From Chaetoceros tenuissimus (taxonomy: Eukaryota; Bacillariophyta; Thalassiosirophyceae; Chaetocerotales; Chaetocerotaceae), in the NCBI GenBank assembly GCA_021927905.1, contig BLLK01000069.1, forward strand, positions 2,480,001 through 2,544,000: DNA of 64,000 bases, read 5' to 3'. The notes beneath the pieces were generated by a model, which was given only the letters and a program-made list of their open reading frames with translations, had not been told where the DNA came from and did no database searches. Shown here in pieces: positions 56,237-64,000 of the stretch. The stretch's first letter is position 1, and each line of letters begins with the position of its first letter. Both the position numbers and the translations under genes were made by a program.

Positions 56237-56347
56237 CCAGAACAAGAAAGATACTTTGACTTTGAACTTTTCCACTTTTGTATTGGATACCTTTAATAGT
56301 GTATAAGTTGAGCTCTAGAAATCTAGGCACTTGCACCTTACTATCAC

Positions 56348-56471
56348 CTCTCAGCTCTCAGCTCTCAGCTCTCAGCTCTCAGCTCTCAGCTCTCAGCTCT
56401 CAGCTCTCAGCTCTCAGCTCTCAGCTCTCAGCTCTCAGCTCTCAGCTCTCAGCTCTCAGCTCTCAGCTCAG
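56348..56471. repeat. Heptamer minisatellite CTCTCAG x17
   Basis: CTCTCAG is repeated 17 times without a single change (56348-56466), plus a partial unit. Because 7 is not a multiple of 3, the unit cycles through all frames, producing spurious L-S-S-Q-L-S-A open frames on the + strand. It separates the glycosyltransferase gene from its decayed paralogue. Confidence 0.98.
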
Positions 56472-56495
56472 TCTAAATCACAAAAGTCAAGTGAA

Positions 56496-57533
56496 ATGAT
56501 CTCAACATTTTTTATAAAGCATATCTTCCTATTCCTGTCATTGCTCAACCTCATCTCAGGTGGTTCTTCTCCAGAAATTTCTTCATTCAATTCAAAGATA
56601 ACACTATCTATTGTTGGTTGAAAGATGAATTGACTCCAACTGAAGATTTGCAGTTTACTGAAGCTTTGAAACAGTTCCTATTGTCAAACAAGAGAAATGA
56701 TGAAGGGATTCAAATATTTGTTCAATCAATCACTATCGATTACGTGATTGGCAAACAGAATATCTCAAATAGTATTGTATACATTCATGACAAAGTTGAC
56801 AAAGATTGCACTCTAATGCTTTCTGAAAGTGTGAAACATCGCCTAGAAGAAGTAGAAGGAGCTACTGTCAGAGTATCAGTTCAAGGAACTGTAGTCCATA
56901 GTACTCAGTTACAAAATGAATTCTCTTTTGGTGAATTCATTAGCTACCCACTACAAACTAACTTTGAATCATTCGTATTAAATTTGAAAGAGTTGGGATT
57001 GCTCAGCAATTCTAGAATTAGCACATTAGATATTAATGGAGCCAGCACGTCAGATACTACATCACAATACACCCCATATCTATGGCTTCTTCTGGCGATT
57101 ACTATTGCTCTCGTTGTGTGAACCATTTGTATGATCTCAAGAAGAAGAAGAAGAAACTATAGCAAAAAGACATTGAATCGATGGAAAGATCATATGAAAT
57201 CAGTGGACTTAGAAAAGGGTCCTTTCCATATTAACATAGACACATCAGCATCTGTTGGATCTTCCAACATTTCTTCACTCGAACTAAACAGTTTTGAATC
57301 ATTGAAACATCATATTTGATGGATTTACCAATGATAAAGCTTCAAATGAAGACAACAATGACTTGCACAATGGAAAAGATGCTTTGTGTAAGATTACAGT
57401 GAACAAAAGAAATACCGGAGATGAAGACGTCGAAGCAGTAGAAGAAAAGAAGACGGTACCTCCTGGATGGTGTATTGACGAGACACCTGAAGAACTTTTG
57501 GATGCCACTCGAGATATCATTGAAGCATTGTGA
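56496..57533 (+). pseudogene. Decayed partial paralogue of the GT92 gene's C-terminal domain
   Basis: Begins with ATG and a clean signal peptide (F-F-I-K-H-I-F-L-F-L-S-L-L-N-L-I-S). The next part resembles the unnamed pre-membrane domain of the upstream gene: compare K-Q-N-I-S-N-S-I here with K-Q-G-V-T-N-G-I there, and E-F-S-F-G-E-F with E-F-S-Y-S-E-L. A membrane helix and a basic/acidic cytosolic tail ending E-E-L-L-D-A-T-R-D-I-I-E-A-L follow. The frame is broken three times: a shift near 56618, an in-frame TGA at 57119-57121 inside the membrane helix, and a shift near 57318. Between breaks the text stays protein-like, so the decay is recent. No sugar transferase or Ser/Pro part is present. 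Sequencing error could explain one break but hardly all. Confidence 0.7.
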
Positions 57534-58108
57534 TTTCTTATACATCCGTTGTAATATTAGAGATTGAGAGAGCGTTAGAGATGTTTTTTTCTAGATAGGT
57601 ATAAATGTAACAAGAACTTAAGTAAACTTGAATAGATTTTTAATTGAATTTGCTATACCATACGTTTAGTTCTTATGAGTGAGTTCATGAGCTGTAATTT
57701 TTTTAAAATTATCGACCTCCATCAATATCAACATTAACACGTGAACAAGCTACTTCAAAATTTACGGAACAAATTTTTGCTTCAAGATGCTATTGAGCAA
57801 CCAATTCTATCGTAACGAATTTTTGGTAGATATTTATTATAAATGAAAATTATAATTTCATTTTAATCCTCCTTGAATTCTCATTCATTCTCACCTCCGT
57901 CAGGAAAAATAGCTGAAGACATTACACAATCCCTATAAAGATGGGGTAGTCGAAGTTCAAGTGCTCGACTGACGTTTGGACCTTTGCAAACCACAAATCA
58001 ATCATTGATGCGTGATGTTTGACTTTCTTACGGTTAGAGATGGAGACACTGCTTTGTTCCCTGTAGAATTCAATTCATTGTTCATACATTCATTACCGAA
58101 TCTGAAAC
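57534..58108. other. Intergenic, trigger factor promoter
   Basis: 575 AT-rich bases. No gene-like frame; short inverted AT stretch near 57835-57870 (TATTTATTATAAATGAAAATTATAATTTCATTTTAAT). No named motif. Confidence 0.45.
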
Positions 58109-60421
58109 ATGTTTCGTATTACCAATATTGCTCTTGCTGTGGCTCTAATGAGCGCAAGCTCTTCTGCTTTTGCTCCAGCAACTTTTGGCGTGTCAAAGGA
58201 TATCTCTGTAAATAATGTGATCTCTGTTGCTACTCCTTCTTTCAACACCAACAGAGTTCAGCTTTTCATGTCTTCCACCGAGGAGGAAGTAGGACCATCC
58301 AAACTTGTGCGCAAGCCAGACTCTGCAGTAGAACTTACTATCACTGCTCCTGGATCTGCAACCAAGGCTGCATATGATAAAGCATGTGCAGAAATATCAA
58401 AAACAATTTCAATTCCTGGTTTCCGTAAAGGAGCAAAGATTCCACCAGCAGTTCTCGAGAATGCAGTTGCTGCAAAGGGAGGAAGAATGACTCTTAGAAC
58501 ACAGGCAATCCAATCTCTTTTGAACGAGTTGTTGGAACCAGCTTTGAAGGAAGAACACAATCTTGAACCAATTGGACAGCCTGCACTAGCAACTCCTGCA
58601 GATGAATTGGCAGAGCAATTCAAGCCTGGTGAGCCAATTGAAATGGTTGTAAATTGCGATGTTTGGCCAGACATTGCATGGACTACTGTTGAGGGTCAGG
58701 AGAAGCCATATTATGGATTGAAAGCATCTTACACACGTCAACCATTTAACCAAGCAAGACTTGATCAAGCAATGAAGGATCTTGCAGAAAGATATGCAAC
58801 CACCGAGCCTGCTCCAGCTGATAAGGAGCTTGAGATGGGCGATCAATGTATTGTTGATATGAAGGGATACATGGCAGCTGAGGATGGAACTTCAAAGGCT
58901 GAGCCACTTCCAGATGCTGCAAGTGGAGATGATGTAGAAATCATTCTAGGAGATGGACGTTATATGACTGGATTGGTTGAAGGACTTGTTGGAGCTAAAG
59001 TAGGAGAGACTAAAACCGTATATGTAACTTTCCCAGAAAAATTGAGAGACAAAACTCTCGCTGGAAAGAATGCTGTTTTCGATGTCACTGTAAAGGAAGC
59101 AAATGTACGCACTGTTCCAAAGATTGACGATGAACTTGCTAACAGCATTCGCCCTGGTCTTAATGCAGAGGGACTAGAAGCAGAGGTGAGTTTTACATTT
59201 AAATACGAAATATTACATCGTTACAAATTATTAACATATCTTTCTTGATAGCTTCGTAAAGCAGTAGATGAACAAGATGCTGGAGAATGGATAGAGGCAC
59301 GTAATGCTGGGCTTGCAAAGGCACTTGCAGGTGTAATGGAAGTTGAAGTTCCTGATACCCTTGTAACAAATCAAGCTCGTGACAAATATGCTCAGATGAT
59401 GGCAGAATTCAGAACACAAGGAATGGCAGATGACGAAATCAAGAAACTTATTACACCTGAAAACTTCCAGAAATACAAGGAAATTCAAAAGAAAGACATT
59501 GTTGACGATTTTAAGACTTCCATGGCAGCGGATGAGATTGCGCGTCTTGAAGGAATTGAAGTACCAAGTTATCAAATCGACGAGCAGCTAGAGGCTTTGA
59601 AGAAAGAGGCAGAGGGTGAAGATCTTGGTGACGAAAATCAACTCAGAGCTAAGATTGAGTCTACTCTTATGCGTCGTATGGTATTTGATCACATTGCTGA
59701 ATTTGCAGAATTGGATGTTACTTATCAGGATGACAAATTTGATGAAGAAATGATGGAGAAGCTTGCTCAAGAAAGTGTTGAACGTGAAATGGCTGCGGAT
59801 GGAGCAGAAGAAGTAGAAGGTAAGCAAGAAAGCGAAACCGTCATTGTTGCAGAGGAGGTGGAAGAAGTGACTGAAGTAGTAGAAGACGAAGAGGATAAAG
59901 CTGCAAAAGCAGAAGCTGCTATAGTTGCTGAAAAGTTCCAAAGATCTCTACTTAGCGCAAAGTTGCAAAATGACAAAATTGCAAGCGCAGCAGCTGCTGC
60001 TCAAGCTAAGGCAGAAGCTGCTGTAGTTGCTGAAAAGTTCCAAAGATCTCTACTTAGCACAAAGTTGCAAAATGACAAAATTGTAAGCGCGGCAGCTGCA
60101 GCTAAGGCAAAGGCAGAAGCTGCTATAGTTGCTGAAAAGTTCCAAAGATCTCTACTTAGCGCGAAATTTGAAGTAGATGCCAAGGTAAAAGTAGCAGTTG
60201 CAGCAGCCAAGGCAAAGGCCGATGCTGAGGCAAAAGCAAACACAGAATTAGAGGCTGCTCAAGCAAAGGCAGACGCTGAAGCAGAAGCAGAGAGACTTGC
60301 AAACCTCAGTCCAGGAGAAAAGGCCTTTGAGATGCTTGTTAGTCTAGGACTTGTTGACCTGACACCAGATCCTGAAGATCCAAATTATGACCATAGCAAT
60401 GACGACGAAATAGTTTCTTGA
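58109..60421 (+). CDS. tig: Plastid trigger factor with C-terminal repeats
   Basis: Two exons, 58109-59185 and 59252-60421, 66-base intron, 748 residues. Residues 1-23 are a signal peptide ending S-S-A-F-A-P, the diatom plastid motif. The ribosome-binding domain (about 70-210) has G-F-R-K-G-A-K-I-P near 105, close to the family's G-F-R-x-G-x-x-P. A FKBP-type prolyl isomerase domain follows (about 275-350: G-D-Q-C-I-V-D-M, G-L-V-G-A-K-V-G-E-T), then the helical C-terminal chaperone arms. Bacterial trigger factor is about 430 residues; here about 170 more follow, with three 34-residue Ala/Lys/Glu repeats from residue about 577 (each A-K-A-E-A-A-I-V-A-E-K-F-Q-R-S). It would hold nascent chains at plastid ribosomes. 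Confidence 0.95.
59903..60210 (+). repeat. 102-base coding tandem repeat in trigger factor
   Basis: Three copies of a 102-base unit start near 59903, 60005 and 60107, each encoding A-K-A-E-A-A-(I/V)-V-A-E-K-F-Q-R-S-L-L-S and an Ala-rich spacer. The first two units are nearly identical; the third diverges after its first half. Predicted to be helical. Confidence 0.9.
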
Positions 60422-60739
60422 ATTTAAAAGTTTTATTTATCCACTTCATCTCTCATCTTTGTGTTCCCTTTTACTTCTTCATAGCATAGACGTTTAGATC
60501 AACAATAAAATAATAATGATGTATTAGGAGCAAGAAAGAGACTTTTAGTATAGCTCGCTACTGATGCTTGTCTTCTGATGGTGGATGAAATGGACTGCTC
60601 TTTGGAAGTGCTAGCTAGAATGACACGAATTTCAATTCTAAGCCAATTTTTCAGACGACTGAACCCACCTTCTACTTTCAATCTGGATCTCGAGTTATAA
60701 CCATTCTTGTGAATATACTTTTTGTTTCGATTGCCTTGG
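60422..60739. other. Convergent intergenic region
   Basis: 318 bases between the trigger factor stop and the stop of the next, minus-strand gene. A 60-codon minus-strand frame (60499-60681) is not supported. Confidence 0.5.
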
Positions 60740-61507
60740 TCATTCTAATATTAACTTGTAGTACCATTTTTCCTCCTCTGTTCCGAGAACCAACCATATT
60801 TCGTCATTTGTAGTACGTAGACTGCTACTTGAACCATGAGTAATTCTAATTGTAGCTCTATCAGAGTATGGCTTAGTCCGATCACATGCGTTCGAGGCCC
60901 CTCCTCTGGGAGCTAGTGATCCATGCTTTGGCTTCACTTGTATGTGGCTTTTTATGGATGCATCTGCTTCTATGAATTCTCCATTTGCTAACATCACCAT
61001 TAGCTTGCAATGGAATTTTTCCCATGATATCTCCTGATTTTGTATATCCACTGAAGCAGAGTATACCATACCATCCATTGGGTTACAATTTGAGGGTATA
61101 GATAAAAGTTGAGGATTTGCAAATGCAGCTTCAGAGGGTTTCATTTTCATTGCCCAATTGGGTAAATCTACATCTGCTTCGTCTTCGTCAGCAATATTTT
61201 GATATCTAGAACCTCTACCAGAAAATGCATCTGACGATGATGCACCACTGAAATTATTGAATTGATATTTTCCACCATGTAAATTTCCGACAACATCACT
61301 AATAGATCTATATTCTTCATTCTCAGAACTCAAAAATAAAGCTCTTCTTTTGAAATCACCAAACACTTGAATATCGCTTCGTGATTGTTTAGGAATGTTC
61401 ACATAATTGTCGAAGGGATTTGGGTCTTTTCTTGAAAACGAGAATGATGCGCAATATACAAAAGAAGAACACAAAAGCGCAATGGATATCTCATTCATTA
61501 GTTTCAT
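60740..61507 (-). CDS. Unknown protein with plastid-type presequence
   Basis: Single exon, 255 residues from the ATG at 61507 (the frame extends to 61594, 29 residues more, but the later ATG starts a proper signal peptide). Residues 1-20 are hydrophobic and end Y-C-A-S-F-S-F-S-R, close to the plastid A-S-F/A-F-x step. The first 100 residues after that are Ser/Asn/Asp-rich. A better conserved-looking block, about 150-255, contains L-P-N-W-A-M-K-M-K-P-S-E-A-A-F, W-E-K-F-H-C-K-L-M-V-M and a C-terminal W-L-V-L-G-T-E-E-E-K-W-Y-Y-K-L. I recognise no family. Divergent from the HMG-like gene. Confidence 0.65.
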   Translation of the reverse strand: MKLMNEISIALLCSSFVYCASFSFSRKDPNPFDNYVNIPKQSRSDIQVFGDFKRRALFLSSENEEYRSISDVVGNLHGGKYQFNNFSGASSSDAFSGRGSRYQNIADEDEADVDLPNWAMKMKPSEAAFANPQLLSIPSNCNPMDGMVYSASVDIQNQEISWEKFHCKLMVMLANGEFIEADASIKSHIQVKPKHGSLAPRGGASNACDRTKPYSDRATIRITHGSSSSLRTTNDEIWLVLGTEEEKWYYKLILE

Positions 61508-62037
61508 GCTTTCTTTTTCTATCACTCTGTTATCTTTCCTGTATACGTAGAGACAGAGAGCCAGTGAGCCTTGAAATTGAATTTTCTTCTTCATTCTTCA
61601 TTCATTCTGAAGCGTTGGGTATTGACATCGAATTGACGACATTCTACTACAATTTTAGCCTTCCAACCTCTTCCAACGCAAAAGAATGAGACTTCTTCCT
61701 AAACCTCAACGATTTAGAACGGATGCTTCTTGGTTCTGAATGTATCGTCTGATGCACAATAAAAGATCCACGAAACAACAACTGACAACTAGGTAAGATT
61801 AACAAACACTAACAAGTCTTCTTTGCTTGGATTTCAGATTGTTACTATTTTTCTGACGGAATTCAAATGGGGGAGCTGATTTATTTCTGTTCTTTTTCGT
61901 CCATCTAATGAAAGATGAAAGAATATGTGATATGAGACTTCTCATGTTCTTTTGATCAACGTCTAACATTTCTTTGATTTCTGTAGTTGATACCTGGTAA
62001 TTGCTACTTTAACAATTGAAAATTCCTTTCTGAAATC
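61508..62037. promoter_or_regulatory. Divergent region with a probable 5' UTR intron
   Basis: Contains a likely leader intron of the next gene: donor CTAG|GTAAGATT near 61792 and acceptor TTTCTGTAG|TTG near 61986, about 195 bases. Both sites fit consensus and the acceptor has a T-rich tract. It would lie 52 bases before the ATG. Confidence 0.4.
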
Positions 62038-62973
62038 ATGCCGAGTCCGCCTAAACAACGTTTCTCTCAGAATCCAATGTATGGTGGACGACAACCACCT
62101 ATGCACCATGATCCGAATGGACCACCTCCGCCAGGGTATCCTCAACCTCCATATGGAGCTCCTCCACCACCAGGATCGCAACAGTATTATCCATATCCTC
62201 CACCACCTTACGGATTTGCCCCTCCTCCTGGTCCTGGTCAAGGATCGTACGCGCCTCCTCCTTATTATCCGGGGCATTCTCCTTCCAATCAATATTCACC
62301 TACATCCTTTCCTCCTGCTCACTATCCACCTATGGGTCAGCATAAGCAGCCTGCACCTCAAGATATTTTAGAAACAAATGATAGTCCTCCTAAAGAAACA
62401 TTGCAAGAAAAGCCTTCCAAAGGTAATGAAGAAGATGAAAAAGTTGATGTTGAGAAATCGACATCAAAACCAAATCTTCAAGTCGAAATCGACGAAAAGA
62501 ATACAGAAAAGACAACTTCTTCTTCTGCAGAATCAAAACCAGAAAAGGAGCAAGATGATATGATTTCGAAAGTCAGTCCTATGAAATCTGACTTTCATTT
62601 CTATGCAGCTGCAAAAAAGGCTGCAGTTTTGAGAGAAATCCACTCAAACAAAGAAAAGAAAGATGCTGTTGAGGCAGTTTCTGAATTGAACAATCGTCTC
62701 ATGAAAATGTGGGAAGAAGAGGATAAAGGTAGCAGACAGGTTTACTTTGCAAAAGAAGAAGAAGATAGAATTCGTTATATTAATGAAGATGAAATTGAGA
62801 GCAGACATTGCGCAACATTAACTTCGAGACCTACTCCGAGATCGGATAGCAAAAAGAACACTCCTACATCTACTGATGCAGCTGCTGGAAAGAAGAGATC
62901 TGATACAGAAAATGGAGATGAAGATGGAAGTCCACTGAAGAAGAGTCGCGATGTTGGACATTCTTCTTATTAA
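62038..62973 (+). CDS. Pro-rich protein with HMG-box-like region
   Basis: Single exon, 311 residues. Residues 10-110 are a Pro/Gly/Tyr-rich low-complexity region of P-P-P-G-Y-P and P-P-P-P-Y-G type repeats, like the phase-separating or WW-binding tails of RNA/transcription factors. Residues 115-180 are Lys/Glu/Ser-rich. Residues about 183-250 resemble a degenerate HMG box: F-H-F-Y-A-A-A-K-K-A-A-V-L-R, L-N-N-R-L-M-K-M-W-E-E-E, then Y-F-A-K-E-E-E-D-R-I-R-Y-I-N at the spacing of the third helix. Near the end a basic motif P-L-K-K-S-R could be a nuclear signal. DNA binding is inference; the match is by pattern, not search. Confidence 0.65.
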   Translation: MPSPPKQRFSQNPMYGGRQPPMHHDPNGPPPPGYPQPPYGAPPPPGSQQYYPYPPPPYGFAPPPGPGQGSYAPPPYYPGHSPSNQYSPTSFPPAHYPPMGQHKQPAPQDILETNDSPPKETLQEKPSKGNEEDEKVDVEKSTSKPNLQVEIDEKNTEKTTSSSAESKPEKEQDDMISKVSPMKSDFHFYAAAKKAAVLREIHSNKEKKDAVEAVSELNNRLMKMWEEEDKGSRQVYFAKEEEDRIRYINEDEIESRHCATLTSRPTPRSDSKKNTPTSTDAAAGKKRSDTENGDEDGSPLKKSRDVGHSSY

Positions 62974-63098
62974 AAGATCTATATTCAAAAGCAGATTATG
63001 GCGAAAAGGGGGACAGTTTGTTTGATGATATCTAGGTAAAATGGAGCGACGTAACCATACGGCGCTACACAAATAAACTTACATAGCTTTAACAACCA

Positions 63099-64000
63099 CT
63101 ATACTAGTTTACTTAACTGATATCGCACTGGTTGCAAGTACATCATGAACATGACACCAGAATAATCTTTGATAAGCTTCCTCTTTCCTATCTTCTCATG
63201 AACAGGTTTCATTATGGAAAGATAATTAGACAAACATCTTCTCATGGTGTCATATGAAACGCCCAAATTACATGGAAGACCCCTCAAATCACATGCATCC
63301 AAAACTTCTGCATCTGTCAGCGATATACAATTCAAGTCATGTTGCCCTTCTCTCAAAAGATTACAGTCATCCAGAACGATATCTTTAACTTTCAGTTGCA
63401 GTCTAGAACGTATCATGTAATTAGGAGTTATCATCATTGCCAGTGATGACATTCCAGATGATGTTCCAAGATGATTCATCGCAGTTCCCGAAATGGAAAT
63501 CGATTTCCAATCTACTTGTTCACATAAATTAAAAAATTCCAACCCATCCAATAATACACCTGCATCGTCACCATCTTGAACTTTTAGCAATTTCTTCATA
63601 TCTTTACATTCAGAGTTTGTCATAATCAAATTAAAGAATTCATTGGCAGTTGATCCAAATGCCCCTTTTCTACTTCTGTAATTTTCACTTACGAAACGTC
63701 TATGATGCTCAAAGGCATAAAAATGTTTAGTCAGGAAGAAACTTGGGTTCAATGCTATTAATGGGAAAACAAAATTCCCAAGGATTGGAATATTGACAAA
63801 TGCTAATGGAGCTGCAACCTTCCATACGTCTCGAATCAATTGTCTCTGTTGCTCAGACTGGCGACGTGGGATGTAATTCAATCCTCCTTTATTTGTCCAT
63901 TCATTGTTTCTTGAATGTGAAGCTGCATTAATGTTGTAATATCGTTCAACATCTTTGAGCAGAAGTTTCATACCAGATGGAACACCTTTGATCAGATCGA
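63099..64000 (-). CDS. LETM1-like domain protein (5' end outside window)
   Basis: Open from the stop at 63099 through the window edge, so the true start is missing; at least 300 residues. The LETM1 pattern is visible: R-D-V-W-K-V-A-A-P-L-A-F-V-N-I-P-I-L-G-N-F-V-F-P as the membrane helix, L-N-P-S-F-F after it, then a helical matrix domain with L-T-D-A-E-V-L-D-A-C-D-L-R-G-L-P, the ribosome-binding-like signature, and M-R-R-C-L-S-N-Y-L. LETM1 relatives sit in the mitochondrial inner membrane and affect K+/H+ exchange and ribosome contact. The smaller LETMD1-like type fits best. Targeting cannot be checked because the N-terminus is cut off. Confidence 0.8.
   Translation of the reverse strand, partial: DLIKGVPSGMKLLLKDVERYYNINAASHSRNNEWTNKGGLNYIPRRQSEQQRQLIRDVWKVAAPLAFVNIPILGNFVFPLIALNPSFFLTKHFYAFEHHRRFVSENYRSRKGAFGSTANEFFNLIMTNSECKDMKKLLKVQDGDDAGVLLDGLEFFNLCEQVDWKSISISGTAMNHLGTSSGMSSLAMMITPNYMIRSRLQLKVKDIVLDDCNLLREGQHDLNCISLTDAEVLDACDLRGLPCNLGVSYDTMRRCLSNYLSIMKPVHEKIGKRKLIKDYSGVMFMMYLQPVRYQLSKLV

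Noticed and set aside
56331-56621. L-S-S-Q-L-S-A repeat proteins
   Set aside because: Artefact of a 7-base repeat read in all frames.
59588-60243. Minus-strand frames opposite the trigger factor tail
   Set aside because: Shadows of the repetitive Ala/Lys/Glu coding sequence.

Overview
The window looks like nuclear DNA of a diatom (or a close photosynthetic stramenopile). Genes are compact, with introns of mostly about 65-100 bases. Several proteins begin with the signal peptide plus A-F motif used for import into a secondary plastid (RecA and trigger factor both carry the A-F-A-P form). A secreted protein carries long P-S-S-x-P-S runs, and helicase-associated (HA) domains and an amidoligase are also present. 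No bacterial operons, plasmid or phage features were seen. Two annotators' aids are missing here, homology search and transcripts, so all exon joins below come from reading splice signals and frame continuity by eye.

Layout. 1-4300: a 3' gene end, then a decayed, unrecognised multi-exon locus and gene-poor DNA. 4306-5456: HA-domain protein. 5630-7911: an old duplication of about 0.6-1 kb containing tRNA-Leu(AAG), whose first copy has a broken tRNA, flanking a small Tudor-like/lysine-rich protein. 8609-12055: APS kinase, a tRNA-binding-domain protein and beta-tubulin. 13111-20065: URC1-type GTP cyclohydrolase II homologue, plastid TLDc protein, amidoligase and plastid RecA. 20220-30244: AAA ATPase, sulfotransferase-aminotransferase fusion, FAD monooxygenase-like protein, TMEM234-like membrane protein, PRMT1 and a PlsC acyltransferase. 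30827-39982: organellar MutS (MSH1 type, with C-terminal GIY-YIG), an mRNA capping enzyme that joins a tunnel-type triphosphatase to a guanylyltransferase, and a Gln/Ser-rich putative regulator. 41350-51973: plastid small heat-shock protein, ARM-like protein, membrane SGNH hydrolase, cation-chloride cotransporter, and a SET-MYND/JmjC fusion. 52840-57533: a GT92-like secreted/membrane glycosyltransferase, a 17-copy heptamer repeat and a decayed partial paralogue. 58109-64000: plastid trigger factor with 34-residue repeats, a plastid-type unknown, an HMG-like Pro-rich protein and a truncated LETM1-like gene.

How the genes relate. Gene order alternates, and many neighbours are divergent pairs 0.3-0.9 kb apart, so most share an upstream region. 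Functional themes are plastid genome upkeep (RecA, MSH1), plastid protein folding (sHSP, trigger factor), and chromatin/RNA regulation (PRMT1, SET-JmjC, capping enzyme, HMG-like, Tudor-like). There is no sign that they form a single pathway. The most unusual single proteins are the SET-JmjC fusion, the fused capping enzyme, the plastid-directed MSH1 and the trigger factor with an added repeat tail.
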